Notes under the pieces: model-generated
What the model was told of the DNA's origin: nothing
The model's input: the letters and a program-made list of their open reading frames with translations, nothing else
Database searches by the model: none
NCBI RefSeq assembly: GCF_014650895.1
Contig: NZ_BMVV01000003.1
Location: 124,001 to 188,000, forward strand
DNA from: Streptomyces omiyaensis
Lineage (GTDB): Bacteria; Actinomycetota; Actinomycetes; Streptomycetales; Streptomycetaceae
Direction: 5' to 3'
DNA: 64,000 nt
Shown: positions 16,764-25,526 of the stretch, in pieces
Position numbering within the stretch: the first letter of the stretch is position 1
Layout of the letters: each line of letters opens with the position of its first letter
Position numbers and translations under genes: made by a program

Positions 16764-17264
16764 ATGGCAGGCGACAGGCCCGAAGGCGGCGAAGTGCCGC
16801 TGCTTTACAGCGAGGGAAACGTGGCCGCACGCGTGGCCCTGGAGCGCGAGGTCAGAGGGTGGAGCACGACCGAGCTGGCAGAGCGGGTGACCAGAGCCGG
16901 CGTCAAGATGAACCAGACGGCGGTCTGGCGCATCGAGAACGGAACCCCTCGCCGGCGCATCAACCTCGACGAGGCCCTCGCCTTCACCCGCGTCTTCGAG
17001 CTCCCCCTCGAAGAGCTGATGTCCCCGCCCCTGGAGGGGCTCGACATCGACAGCCGGCGCCTCGTTCAAGAGGCCGTCGAGGCGTTCTACGAGGCCCGAG
17101 ACGCGCGCGACCGTCTCCATCACGCCGTGGTCGCCATCGCCGACCACATCAAGGCCCACCCAGACAGCTCGCGGGCCATCCACGAGCAGTGCCTCCGCCT
17201 CATGGGCAACGAGCGCGACGCTCGCACGCTCAGCAACGACATCGCGGACGGCGGCCACTACTGA
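16764..17264 (+). CDS. XRE-family transcriptional regulator
   Basis: 166 aa from ATG 16764, chosen because GGAGG lies 5 bp upstream; longer in-frame extensions have no ribosome-binding site. The N-terminal helix-turn-helix is RVALEREVRGWSTTELAERV, followed by MNQTAVWRIENGTPRR (recognition helix) and INLDEALAFTRVFELPLEELM, a classic Cro/CI-type domain. The C-terminal 80 residues form a helical tail, probably for dimerisation. It sits between the divergent excisionase-like gene and the integrase gene (24 bp downstream) and is likely the element's master repressor. Confidence 0.9.
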   Translation: MAGDRPEGGEVPLLYSEGNVAARVALEREVRGWSTTELAERVTRAGVKMNQTAVWRIENGTPRRRINLDEALAFTRVFELPLEELMSPPLEGLDIDSRRLVQEAVEAFYEARDARDRLHHAVVAIADHIKAHPDSSRAIHEQCLRLMGNERDARTLSNDIADGGHY

Positions 17265-17288
17265 CAACCGACACGAAGGAGAGGCCAC

Positions 17289-18443
17289 TTGGCCAACATT
17301 CAGAAGCGCCCCAACGGCAAATGGCGGGCCCGCTACCGCGACCTCGACGGCAAGGAGCACGCCCGCCACTTCGAGCGGAAACTCGACGCCCAGCGATGGC
17401 TCGACGAGGTCACGGCCAGCATGGTCACCGGCCAGTACGTCGACCCGCGCGCCGGCCGCGTCACCTTCGAGAAGTACGCCGAGACGTGGGAGGGCTCGCT
17501 CATCGCCAGCGAGGCGGGCGAGCGCATCACCGACAACGCGCTACGGCTCCACCTCGTACCGGCACTGGGTGCCCGCTCCATGGCGGCGATACGCCGCAAC
17601 GACATCCAGGTGCTCTTCAAGAACCTGTCCGACCAGCTTGGCCCCGGCAGCGTACGGAACGTCTACGACGTCCTCGTACGCCTCATGACGGCGGCCGTGG
17701 ACGACAAGGTCATCGCCTCCAGCCCGTGCCGCCGGATCACCCTCCCGGCCATGCCGGACGAGGAGGTCACCCCGCCCACGGTCGAGCAGGTCGAGGCGAT
17801 GGCACGGGTGATGCCGCCGTACATCCGCGCGGTGATCGTCACCCTCGCCGGATCAGGGCTGCGCATCGGTGAACTGCTCGGCCTGAAGGTGTCGGACGTC
17901 GACTTCAAGGCCGGCACCATCCGCGTCGAGCGGCAGCGGCTCCAGTCCGGGAAGATCGGCCCGCCGAAGACCGCCAAGTCCCGGCGTACGGTCCCGGTCG
18001 GCGAGGTCGTCACCGACGCGCTCCTCGCGCATCTCGCCGCGCGGCCCTCCAAGGAGTGGCTGTTCACCATGGAGGAGGGGGAGCCGCTCAACTACCGGCA
18101 GTGGAAGACCGAGTGGAATGGCGCCCGCAAGGCGCTCCAGGCGGCCGAGAACGGGGCCGCCGAGCAGGAAGGCCGTAAGGCCGTCGAGCTGCCGCACATG
18201 GTCACCCACGACCTGCGGCACTTCTACGCCTCCGCGCTCATCGCCGGCGGCGCGAGCGTCAAGCAGGTGCAGCTGGTCCTCGGGCACGCGTCCGCCGTCA
18301 TCACGCTGCGGATCTACGCGCACTTGTGGCCGGGGGAAGAAGACCGCACCCGGGCCGTCATGGACGCCGTGCTCGGCGGCCTGCGGACCGGGTGCGGACA
18401 GCTAAGCGGCGCGACCCGCGAAAGTGCAGGTCAGGCCGCCTAG
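17289..18443 (+). CDS. int: Tyrosine-type site-specific recombinase (integrase)
   Basis: 384 aa with a TTG start preceded by GGAG 8 bp upstream. The N-terminal arm-binding domain (MANIQKRPNGKWRARYRD) is typical of actinobacterial phage/AICE integrases, followed by a core-binding domain (about 60-155) and the catalytic domain with Arg192 (SGLRIGELLGL), Lys near 230, HDLRH (307-311), GH333AS and nucleophile Tyr343 (RIYAHL). All catalytic residues are present. The stop lies 7 bp from the convergent sodN stop, so the attachment site is expected at or just inside the 3' end of sodN. Confidence 0.95.
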   Translation: MANIQKRPNGKWRARYRDLDGKEHARHFERKLDAQRWLDEVTASMVTGQYVDPRAGRVTFEKYAETWEGSLIASEAGERITDNALRLHLVPALGARSMAAIRRNDIQVLFKNLSDQLGPGSVRNVYDVLVRLMTAAVDDKVIASSPCRRITLPAMPDEEVTPPTVEQVEAMARVMPPYIRAVIVTLAGSGLRIGELLGLKVSDVDFKAGTIRVERQRLQSGKIGPPKTAKSRRTVPVGEVVTDALLAHLAARPSKEWLFTMEEGEPLNYRQWKTEWNGARKALQAAENGAAEQEGRKAVELPHMVTHDLRHFYASALIAGGASVKQVQLVLGHASAVITLRIYAHLWPGEEDRTRAVMDAVLGGLRTGCGQLSGATRESAGQAA

Positions 18444-18470
18444 GTGAAGATCAAGCCTTCTTCGTCTCCC
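18444..18470. other. Candidate attachment site (right end of the island)
   Basis: Seven bases separate the integrase stop from the sodN stop. The 3' end of sodN is complete and reads as a normal C-terminus (DRIFWETKKA), as when an element rebuilds the end of its target gene. No second copy of this sequence was found by eye to the left, so the other junction is probably outside the window or very short. Confidence 0.4.
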
Positions 18471-18846
18471 AGAAGATGCGGTCGATCTCGGCGATGAGCT
18501 CCAGGGCCTTCTCGCCGGTCTTCGGGTCGGTGGACGCCTTGGCGGCCGAGAGGGCCTTCAGGGTGTCGTTGACCAGCTGGTTGAGCTCGGGGTACTTCTC
18601 GAAGTGCGGGGCCTTGAAGTAGTCGCTCCAGAGCACCGAGACGTGGTGCTTGGCGAGCTCCGCGCGCTGCTCCTTGATGACCGTGGCGCGGGCCCGGAAG
18701 TGCGGGTCCTCGTTCGCCTGGTACTTCTCCTGGACAGCCTTGACGGACTCGGCCTCGATGCGGGCCTGGGCCGGGTCGTACACGCCGCAGGGGAGGTCGC
18801 AGTGGGCGCTGACCTTGACCTTGGGGGCAAACAGGCGGGAGAGCAT
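18451..18846 (-). CDS. sodN: Nickel superoxide dismutase
   Basis: 131 aa. A 14-residue propeptide (MLSRLFAPKVKVSA) precedes the nickel hook HCDLPCGVYDPAQ, in which the mature N-terminal His and the two Cys bind nickel. Length and motif are those of Streptomyces NiSOD, a cytoplasmic hexamer that removes superoxide. The propeptide is removed by the protease encoded divergently (sodX). In S. coelicolor nickel and the Nur regulator balance sodN against sodF. The stop codon is only 7 bp from the integrase stop, so the usual 3' untranslated region of sodN is missing or replaced here. Confidence 0.97.
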   Translation of the reverse strand: MLSRLFAPKVKVSAHCDLPCGVYDPAQARIEAESVKAVQEKYQANEDPHFRARATVIKEQRAELAKHHVSVLWSDYFKAPHFEKYPELNQLVNDTLKALSAAKASTDPKTGEKALELIAEIDRIFWETKKA

Positions 18847-18988
18847 TGAGCCGTCCTTCCTCGTGATCGTCTTCTCAAGTGGGAGATTACTCGGTGAGAG
18901 GGGCGTTTTCGCGAGCGCCCCCTGGGGCTTAGGTCAAAAGTCCGGGGTTCGGCCGGGACTCGTGTACGAGTCGACGAGGGGAGCAGGA

Positions 18989-19414
18989 GTGGAGCGGGAG
19001 GCAACCGCGGCGGCCGAGGCGCCGTTCGGAATCGCCGAGGTGACGGGGGTGTCGATGGTGCCCACGCTGCTGCACGGCGACCGGCTGCTGGTGCGGTACG
19101 GGGGGCGCGTGGGGCCCGGGGACGTGGCCGTGCTGCGCCATCCGCTCCAGCAGGATCTGCTCGTGGTGAAGCGTCTGGTCGAGCGACGGGACGCCGGGTG
19201 GTGGGTGCTCGGGGACAATCCGGGCGCCGAGGGTGACAGCCGGGTCTTCGGGGCCGTACCGCCCGAGCTGGTGCTCGGGCGGGTGCTGGTCCGGTACCGG
19301 CCGGTGACGCCGGGGCGTCAGCGTTCGGCCGGGGTGGTGCTCTCCTGGCTGTTCTCGGCGGTGCGGCCGGTGAGGTCGGTCCGCTCGGCCTCCAGGCGCT
19401 TGCGGGCCCGGTAG
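18989..19414 (+). CDS. sodX: Nickel-type superoxide dismutase maturation protease
   Basis: 141 aa from GTG 18989 (GAGGGGAG upstream). Signal-peptidase/LexA-like S24/S26 fold: GVSMVPTLLHGDRLLVRY carries the catalytic Ser, and LLVVKRLVER carries the Lys general base; WWVLGDNPGAEGDSRVFG is the conserved downstream box. It lacks a membrane anchor, unlike true leader peptidases. It is divergent from sodN, the conserved arrangement for the enzyme that exposes the nickel-binding N-terminus of NiSOD. Its 3' end overlaps the convergent CGNR gene by 97 bp. Confidence 0.92.
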   Translation: MEREATAAAEAPFGIAEVTGVSMVPTLLHGDRLLVRYGGRVGPGDVAVLRHPLQQDLLVVKRLVERRDAGWWVLGDNPGAEGDSRVFGAVPPELVLGRVLVRYRPVTPGRQRSAGVVLSWLFSAVRPVRSVRSASRRLRAR

Positions 19415-19947
19415 GCGGCCACGTTGGCGCGGGTGGCGCAGCGGTCGGAGCAGTACCGCCGGGAGCGGTTGGTGGAGGTGTCGAGGTAGGCGTTGCGGCA
19501 GGGCGGGGCCTGGCAGAGGCCGAGCCGGTCGGCGCCGAACTCCGTGAGGTGGAAGGCGAGTCCCATCGCGGAGATGGCCGCGTAGCCGGTGGTCGCGTTG
19601 GACGAGTGGTCGGCGAGGTGCATGTGCCAGCGGGGCCGGCCCTCGTCGTCGAGGTGGTCGTGGCCCGAGATCTGCGGGCTGACCGGGAACTCCAGGAGGA
19701 GCGAGTTCAGCAGGTCGACCGCGCCCGTGTGGTCGCCCTCGTCGGCCGCGGTGAAGACGGCCCGCAGCCGGGTGCGGATGGTGCGGAAGCGGGGCAGGTC
19801 GGCCTCGGTGACCCGGCGGGCCATCTGCCCGGCGGGGCCGAAGAGCTCCTTGACCGCCTCGACGGAGCCGAGGCCGTCCCTGCCGCGGGCCGGCTCCTCG
19901 GTGTTGACGAGACGCACGGCGAAATCCGAGTAATGGGCCAGCTCCAC
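19318..19947 (-). CDS. CGNR zinc-finger (ABATE-domain) regulator
   Basis: 209 aa. The N-terminal ABATE-like domain (about 1-150; MELAHYSDFAVRLVNTEEP) is followed by the C-terminal zinc finger LGLCQAPPCRNAYLD, with RRYCSDRCATRANVAAYRARKR, the stress-regulator CGNR motif, four Cys intact. Such proteins are presumed DNA-binding stress regulators in actinobacteria; targets are unknown. Its last 97 bp run antisense through the 3' end of sodX. Confidence 0.9.
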   Translation of the reverse strand: MELAHYSDFAVRLVNTEEPARGRDGLGSVEAVKELFGPAGQMARRVTEADLPRFRTIRTRLRAVFTAADEGDHTGAVDLLNSLLLEFPVSPQISGHDHLDDEGRPRWHMHLADHSSNATTGYAAISAMGLAFHLTEFGADRLGLCQAPPCRNAYLDTSTNRSRRYCSDRCATRANVAAYRARKRLEAERTDLTGRTAENSQESTTPAER

Positions 19948-20062
19948 TTGTAGTCCTTACTCCGGAGGGCTAGGGTCGGCGTCGAGGGGGTAACCGGTGT
20001 TTCCCCTTCGAGGGTATTACGTTCTCTGGTGTTCCGCGGTGAAGACGACGGAGGGTACGGAC

Positions 20063-20812
20063 ATGGGCGACACCGACTGGGCGGGCTGGCAGCAGAGCTG
20101 GGACCGTCAGCAGGAGTGGTACATGCCGGACCGCGAGGAGCGGTTCCGCGTCATGCTCGACATGGTCGAGGCGCTGGTGGGACCGGAGCCCCGCGTCCTC
20201 GACCTCGCGTGCGGTACGGGAAGTATCACGGACAGGCTCCTCCGGAGGTTCCCGGACGCGGTTTCCACCGGGGTGGATCTCGACCCCGCGCTGCTGGCCA
20301 TCGCCCGCGGCACCTTCGAGGGTGACGGACGGGTCGCCTTCGTGACGGCCGACCTCAAGGACCCGGAGTGGACGAAGGCGCTGCCGTACGACACGTACGA
20401 CGCCGTCCTCACCGCCACCGCCCTGCACTGGCTCCACAGCGAGCCCCTCACCGCCCTGTACGGGCAGGTCGCCGGGCTCGTCCGGGACGGTGGGGTCTTC
20501 ATGAACGCCGACCACATGATCGACACGGCCACCCCGCGGATCAACGCCGCCGAACGGGCCCGGCGGCACGCCCGGATGGACGAGGAGAAGGCCGCCGGCG
20601 TCCTCGACTGGGCGGAGTGGTGGGCGCTCGCCGCGAAGGACCCGCTCCTCGCCGAGCCCACCGCCCGCCGCTTCGAGATCTACGGCGAGCACGCCGACGG
20701 TGACATGCCCTCGGCCGGCTGGCACGCCGACACCCTGCGCGCCGCGGGCTTCGGCGAGGCCCGCCCGGTCTGGTGCTCGCCCTCGGACACGCTGCTGCTG
20801 GCCGTCAAGTAG
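20063..20812 (+). CDS. SAM-dependent methyltransferase
   Basis: 249 aa from ATG 20063, chosen for the GGAGG about 9 bp upstream; a longer reading from 19997 lacks a site. Motif I is RVLDLACGTGSITDRLL, with motif post-I GVDLDPALL and a later AVLTATALHWL (motif II/III). It has the methyltransferase type-11/12 look with no substrate-defining feature. It is a single gene, convergent with the amino-acid ABC transporter genes; a long hairpin separates them. Confidence 0.88.
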   Translation: MGDTDWAGWQQSWDRQQEWYMPDREERFRVMLDMVEALVGPEPRVLDLACGTGSITDRLLRRFPDAVSTGVDLDPALLAIARGTFEGDGRVAFVTADLKDPEWTKALPYDTYDAVLTATALHWLHSEPLTALYGQVAGLVRDGGVFMNADHMIDTATPRINAAERARRHARMDEEKAAGVLDWAEWWALAAKDPLLAEPTARRFEIYGEHADGDMPSAGWHADTLRAAGFGEARPVWCSPSDTLLLAVK

Positions 20813-20823
20813 CCGGGAACGCC

Positions 20824-20863
20824 GGAAGGGGCGGTACGGGTCCACGCCCGTACCGCCCCTTCC
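20824..20863. terminator. Bidirectional terminator hairpin
   Basis: A perfect 17-bp stem, GGAAGGGGCGGTACGGG with its complement, and a 6-nt loop lie between the convergent methyltransferase and ABC-transporter genes. It has no T-run but should terminate both transcripts. Confidence 0.85.
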
Positions 20864-20871
20864 CGCACGCC

Positions 20872-21639
20872 TTACAGCACCTTGGACAGGAACGCCTTCG
20901 TCCGGTCGTGCTGCGGGTTGCCCAGGACCTCGCGCGGGTGGCCGGACTCGACCACCACGCCGCCGTCCATGAAGACCAGCGAGTCGCCGACCTCCCGGGC
21001 GAAGCCCATCTCGTGGGTGACGACGATCATCGTCATGCCCGACTCGGCCAGGTCCCGCATGACGTCCAGGACGTCGCCGACGAGCTCCGGGTCGAGCGCC
21101 GAGGTCGGCTCGTCGAAGAGCATCAGCTTCGGCTCCATCGCCAGCGCGCGGGCGATGGCGACGCGCTGCTGCTGGCCGCCGGAGAGCTGGGAGGGGTAGT
21201 TCCCCATCTTGTCGCCGAGGCCGACCCGGTCGAGCAGGCGCTCGGCCCGCTCGCGGGCGACGGCCTTGGACTCGCCCTTCACCTGGAGGGGCGCCTCCAT
21301 CACGTTGGCCAGGGCCGTCATGTGGGGGAACAGGTTGAAGCGCTGGAAGACCATGCCGATGTCCCGGCGCTGGGCCGCGACCTCGCTGTCCTTCAGCTCG
21401 TACAGCTTGTCGCCCTTCTGGCGGTAGCCGACGAGCTGCCCGTCGACCGAGAGCCGGCCGCCGTCGATGCGCTCCAGGTGGTTGATGCAGCGCAGGAAGG
21501 TCGACTTGCCGGAGCCGGACGGGCCGACCAGGCAGAAGACCTCTCCGCTGCGGACCTCCAGGTCGATGCCCCGGAGGATGTGGGCGGCGCCGTAGGACTT
21601 GTGGACGCCCTCCGCCTTGACCATGGGCTGACCGGTCAT
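20872..21639 (-). CDS. Polar amino-acid (glutamate/glutamine-type) ABC transporter ATPase
   Basis: 255 aa. Walker [17 protein letters not shown]-loop [11 protein letters not shown], signature [15 protein letters not shown], Walker [15 protein letters not shown] and H-loop VVTHEMGFA are all intact. The QRFNLFPH Q-loop and short length are typical of GlnQ/GluA importers. Its ATG overlaps the permease stop (ATGA), so it is the third gene of a minus-strand operon: binding lipoprotein, permease, ATPase. Confidence 0.95.
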   Translation of the reverse strand: MTGQPMVKAEGVHKSYGAAHILRGIDLEVRSGEVFCLVGPSGSGKSTFLRCINHLERIDGGRLSVDGQLVGYRQKGDKLYELKDSEVAAQRRDIGMVFQRFNLFPHMTALANVMEAPLQVKGESKAVARERAERLLDRVGLGDKMGNYPSQLSGGQQQRVAIARALAMEPKLMLFDEPTSALDPELVGDVLDVMRDLAESGMTMIVVTHEMGFAREVGDSLVFMDGGVVVESGHPREVLGNPQHDRTKAFLSKVL

Positions 21640-22586
21640 CGCGTCGCCTCCGGGGAGCGCTTGAAGGTGGTGAGGTTCGCCTTGACCCGCTGCCACGGGG
21701 TGGGCGGCAGGCTGCGGAGCGAACCCCGGGCGAAACGACGCTCCAGGTAGTACTGGCCGACACTGAACACGCTGGTCAGCGCCAGGTACCAGATGGAGGC
21801 CACGAAGAGCATCTCCATCACGGCGCTGGACGTGCTGCCGATGTTCGAGGAGGCGCGGAGCAGTTCGGTGTACTGCACGGCCGAGACCAGCGACGAGGTC
21901 TTCAGCATGTTGATGAACTCGTTGCCCGTCGGCGGCACGATGACCCGCATCGCCTGCGGCAGCACGATCCGGCGCATCGTCTTCGTCTGGGACATGCCGA
22001 GCGCGTGCGCCGCCTCGGTCTGGCCCTCGTCGACCGACTGGATGCCGGCGCGGACGATCTCCGCCATGTACGCGCCCTCGTTGAGGCCGAGGCCGAGGAG
22101 GGCGACCATGAACGGCGTCATGACGTCCACGGTCTCGTTCTTGTAGATCGGACCGAGGTTGATGTACTCGAAGATCAGCGACAGGTTGAACCAGACCAGC
22201 AGCTGGACGTAGACCGGCGTGCCGCGGAAGAACCAGATGTAGAGCCACGCCACCGCGCCCGTGACCGGGTTCTTCGACAGGCGCATGACGGCGAAGAGGA
22301 TGCCGAGCACCAGGCCGAGCGCCATCGAGGCGACGCTGATGACGATCGTGTTCCACAGGCCGTCGATGATCGACGAGTCGAACAGCTTGTCCCACACCGT
22401 GTCCCAGATGATGTTGCCCTGGGAGAAGGCGTAGACGAGCCATCCGAGGAGGACCACGACCACCACGGCGCTGATCCAGCGCCCGTAGTGGCGTACGGGC
22501 ACGGCTTTGATGGCCTCGTACGGCGTGGCGGGGGAGCCGGACCCGGACGGCGTGGGGGCCGGGTCCTTGCTGAGCTTGTCAGTCAT
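21636..22586 (-). CDS. Polar amino-acid ABC transporter permease
   Basis: 316 aa. One N-terminal membrane segment near 40-58 precedes the permease core with about five helices. The EAA loop [29 protein letters not shown] near the C-terminal third marks the His/Glu/Gln/Arg family. A single permease gene is present, so it probably works as a homodimer, unlike the GluC-GluD pair of Corynebacterium. It is coupled to the ATPase gene and 41 bp downstream of the binding-protein gene. Confidence 0.93.
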   Translation of the reverse strand: MTDKLSKDPAPTPSGSGSPATPYEAIKAVPVRHYGRWISAVVVVVLLGWLVYAFSQGNIIWDTVWDKLFDSSIIDGLWNTIVISVASMALGLVLGILFAVMRLSKNPVTGAVAWLYIWFFRGTPVYVQLLVWFNLSLIFEYINLGPIYKNETVDVMTPFMVALLGLGLNEGAYMAEIVRAGIQSVDEGQTEAAHALGMSQTKTMRRIVLPQAMRVIVPPTGNEFINMLKTSSLVSAVQYTELLRASSNIGSTSSAVMEMLFVASIWYLALTSVFSVGQYYLERRFARGSLRSLPPTPWQRVKANLTTFKRSPEATR

Positions 22587-22627
22587 GACGACTGCCCTTC
22601 AGTGGTGCGAGGGGGAAAGCGGGCAGG

Positions 22628-23587
22628 TCACTTGCCGGCGTTGACGGTGGCCGACTTGACCGCGCTGCCCTCGACGTCCCACTTCTTCAGGGCCTCGGCG
22701 TAGGTGCCGTCCTTGATGATCGCGTCGAGCGCTTCCTTGACGGCGTCGCGCAGCTGGGTGTCGTCCTTCGAGACGGCGATGCCCATGAGGCCGACGTCGG
22801 TCTGGTTGCCGACGACCTCGAAGTCGTTGCCGCCGCCCGAGGTCTTCGCGATGTACGCGGCGACCGGGTAGTCGTTCAGGTCGGCGACGGCGCCGCCGGC
22901 CTTCACGCGGGTCTGGGCCTCGGCGTCGGTGTCGAACGCCTGGATCGTGAGCTTGTTCGCGCCGCACTTCGTGGCCTGGGCCTTGAAGGTGTCCTCGTAG
23001 ATCGTGCCGCGCTGGACGGCCACGGTCTTGCCGCAGAGGTCGTCGAGCGAGTTCACGCCCTGCGGGTTGCCCTTCTTGACCAGCAGGGAGACGCCGGAGG
23101 AGAAGTAGTCGACGAAGTCGACGCCCTTGCCGATCTTCTTCCCGTCGTCGTCCAGGCCCTCCTGGCGCTTCTTGTTGTCCGTCATGGAGGACATGACGAG
23201 GCTGTGGCGGCCGGACTCCAGGCCGGTGATCAGGCCGTCGAAGGTGCCCGAGGTGAACTCGAGCTTCACGCCGAGCTGCTTGCCGAGGGCGGCGGCGATG
23301 TCGGGGTCGACACCGACGATCTTGCCGTTCTCGGTGAACTCCATCGGGGCGTACGAGGCGTCCGTGCCGACCTTGATGACGCCGGCCTTCTGGATGTCGG
23401 CGGGCAGCTTGGAGAAGAGCGGGGCGGAGTTGGCGGCGGTGCCGCCCTCCTTGGTGGACCCGCCCTCGGTCTGGTCACCGCAGGCGGTCAGCAGCATGGA
23501 GCCGGCGACCGCGATGGCGGCGACCGCGGCAAGACGGGAGGTGCGGGTCTTGGCGGCGGTCGTACAGCGCGTGGAGCGTGCGGTCAT
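22628..23587 (-). CDS. Amino-acid-binding lipoprotein (SBP family 3)
   Basis: 319 aa from ATG 23587, preceded by AGGAT. The signal peptide ends in the lipobox LLTAC (Cys near 38), so the mature protein is membrane-tethered outside the cell. Family-3 solute-binding features: KVGTDASYAPMEF at the start of lobe 1, IVGVDPDIAAALGKQLG, GRHSLVMSSMTDN, and a C-terminal KDGTYAEALKKW. The substrate is likely glutamate, glutamine or a related polar amino acid, but binding residues cannot be resolved by eye. Confidence 0.93.
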   Translation of the reverse strand: MTARSTRCTTAAKTRTSRLAAVAAIAVAGSMLLTACGDQTEGGSTKEGGTAANSAPLFSKLPADIQKAGVIKVGTDASYAPMEFTENGKIVGVDPDIAAALGKQLGVKLEFTSGTFDGLITGLESGRHSLVMSSMTDNKKRQEGLDDDGKKIGKGVDFVDYFSSGVSLLVKKGNPQGVNSLDDLCGKTVAVQRGTIYEDTFKAQATKCGANKLTIQAFDTDAEAQTRVKAGGAVADLNDYPVAAYIAKTSGGGNDFEVVGNQTDVGLMGIAVSKDDTQLRDAVKEALDAIIKDGTYAEALKKWDVEGSAVKSATVNAGK

Positions 23588-24136
23588 GGTCGGGATCCTC
23601 CGGCGTATGAGGGAGTTGCCATAGGCGTTGCCAAGGGGCCGCGTACGCGTCTTCGAGTGCCGCGACCTCGTGTGATTACGGCATCTTGCCATTCGGACTG
23701 CCTCAAACCGACGGCCACGGATGTCAAAATCGGGTAACGGGTGGGGCCCGAATCCCGACAGGCCGGTACATCAAGGCCGCACCATCTTTTGCGAGCCACT
23801 GCCTTCACCGAAGAATCTACGGTCGATCTCGGTATTCGGACGACACGAAGGACGCCAAACGGGTTCTTTGACCATCTGTCCTGATATCGGGTGACGAGTG
23901 GTTCTCCGTCCGCGTCCGGAAGCACTCGGTATGAGTCGCGTCACCGAGTGGATACGGACTCGTCTGCGGTGCCGTCCGTCCGGTAAGAAGGATCCTTACA
24001 CCCCTCATCCGGGGCTCAGGGCGCGTTGTGCGGCGCGCCCGCGCGGTTGCCCGACACGGCGACCGCGGGACCCGCCCACCGCTCCACACCAGGAGCGGCA
24101 ACCCTCGACAACAGACATATAAGGGGTCTCACCCAC
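23588..24136. promoter_or_regulatory. Divergent promoter region: binding lipoprotein gene and malic enzyme gene
   Basis: 549 bp with no convincing gene and lower GC than its surroundings. CACTCGGT (23923-23930) and ACCGAGTG (23943-23950) form a perfect 8-bp inverted repeat with a 12-bp spacer about 190 bp before the malic enzyme start, an operator candidate. Separate -35/-10 pairs could not be assigned with confidence. Confidence 0.5.
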
Positions 24137-25348
24137 ATGGCAGCGGAGATCGTCAATCCTCGCAGCGAGAGCGGCACGGAAGGAGCTCCCGAGGAGCCCT
24201 TCGACCCGGCTTTCGCCCTCCACCGCGGCGGCAAGATGGCCATTCAGGCCACCGTCCCCGTCCGCAACAAGGACGACCTGTCCCTCGCGTACACCCCTGG
24301 CGTCGCCAAGGTGTGCACCGCCATCGCCGAACGGCCCGAGCTGGTCCACGACTACACGTGGAAGTCCCAGGTCGTCGCCGTCGTCACGGACGGCACCGCC
24401 GTCCTCGGCCTCGGCGACATCGGCCCGGAGGCCTCCCTCCCGGTCATGGAGGGCAAGGCGATCCTCTTCAAGCAGTTCGGCGGCGTGGACGCCGTCCCGA
24501 TCGCCCTCGCGACCACCGACACCGACGAGATCGTCGACACCGTCGTCCGGCTCGCCCCGTCCTTCGGCGGCGTGAACCTGGAGGACATCTCGGCCCCGCG
24601 GTGCTTCGAGATCGAGCGCAAGCTCCAGGAGCGCCTCGACATCCCGGTCTTCCACGACGACCAGCACGGCACCGCCATCGTCACCCTCGCCGCCCTGCGG
24701 AACGCGGCGAAGCTGACCGGCCGGACCCTCGGCGACCTGCGCGCCGTCATCTCCGGCGCGGGCGCGGCCGGCGTGGCCATCGCCAAGTTCCTGCTGGAGG
24801 CCGGCATCGGCGACGTCTGCGTCGCCGACCGCAAGGGCGTCGTCAGCAGCGACCGCGAGGACCTCACGGACGTCAAGCGCGAGATCGCCGGCCTCACCAA
24901 CAAGGCGGGCCTGTCCGGCTCCCTGGAGACCGCCCTCGCCGGCGCCGACGTCTTCATCGGCGTCTCCGGCGGCACGGTCCCCGAGGCGGCCGTCGCCTCC
25001 ATGGCCGAGGACGCCTTCGTCTTCGCCATGGCCAACCCGAACCCCGAGGTCCACCCCGACGTCGCGCACAAGTACGCGGCGGTCGTGGCCACCGGCCGTT
25101 CGGACTACCCCAACCAGATCAACAACGTCCTCGCGTTCCCCGGCATCTTCGCCGGTGCGCTCCAGGTCCGGGCCTCCCGGATCACCGAGGGCATGAAGAT
25201 CGCCGCCGCCGACGCCATCGCCGGCGTCGTCGGTGACGCGCTCGCCGCCGACTGCGTCATCCCGTCGCCGTTCGACGACCGGGTCGCCCCGGCCGTCGCG
25301 GCCGCGGTCGCCGCAGCCGCGCGCGCCGAGGGCGTCGCCCGCCGCTGA
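24137..25348 (+). CDS. Malic enzyme (NAD(P)-dependent)
   Basis: 403 aa from ATG 24137. Decarboxylates malate to pyruvate with NAD(P)H formation. Motifs: SLAYTPGVAKVC at the N-terminus, catalytic-domain VFHDDQHGTAIVTLAALRNA (metal site), Rossmann dinucleotide fold VISGAGAAGVAIAKFLL, and VFAMANPNPEVHP. It is the short bacterial type without a phosphotransacetylase extension. From memory the syntenic S. coelicolor gene between sodN and kgd is annotated as NADP-dependent; the cofactor cannot be decided here. It is monocistronic, ending in a strong terminator. Confidence 0.95.
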   Translation: MAAEIVNPRSESGTEGAPEEPFDPAFALHRGGKMAIQATVPVRNKDDLSLAYTPGVAKVCTAIAERPELVHDYTWKSQVVAVVTDGTAVLGLGDIGPEASLPVMEGKAILFKQFGGVDAVPIALATTDTDEIVDTVVRLAPSFGGVNLEDISAPRCFEIERKLQERLDIPVFHDDQHGTAIVTLAALRNAAKLTGRTLGDLRAVISGAGAAGVAIAKFLLEAGIGDVCVADRKGVVSSDREDLTDVKREIAGLTNKAGLSGSLETALAGADVFIGVSGGTVPEAAVASMAEDAFVFAMANPNPEVHPDVAHKYAAVVATGRSDYPNQINNVLAFPGIFAGALQVRASRITEGMKIAAADAIAGVVGDALAADCVIPSPFDDRVAPAVAAAVAAAARAEGVARR

Positions 25349-25374
25349 CACCGGCACGCGGGAAGCCACGAGAG

Positions 25375-25415
25375 GCCCCGCCCGGTCCGCCGCAACGGAC
25401 CGGGCGGGGCTTTTT
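25375..25415 (+). terminator. Rho-independent terminator of the malic enzyme gene
   Basis: GCCCCGCCCGGTCCG (25375-25389), 6-nt loop, perfect complement to 25410, then TTTTT. One of the few hairpins in the window with a genuine T-tract. Confidence 0.93.
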
Positions 25416-25526
25416 CGTGCGCCCGGGCGCGGGCGCGGCGGGTAGGGCGCGGAGGGTGGGGCGCGGAGGGGCGGGGGTGCGGCGCGCCGGAGGCTTCGGG
25501 CGGGCCGCTTCCGTCCGGCGTACCGG

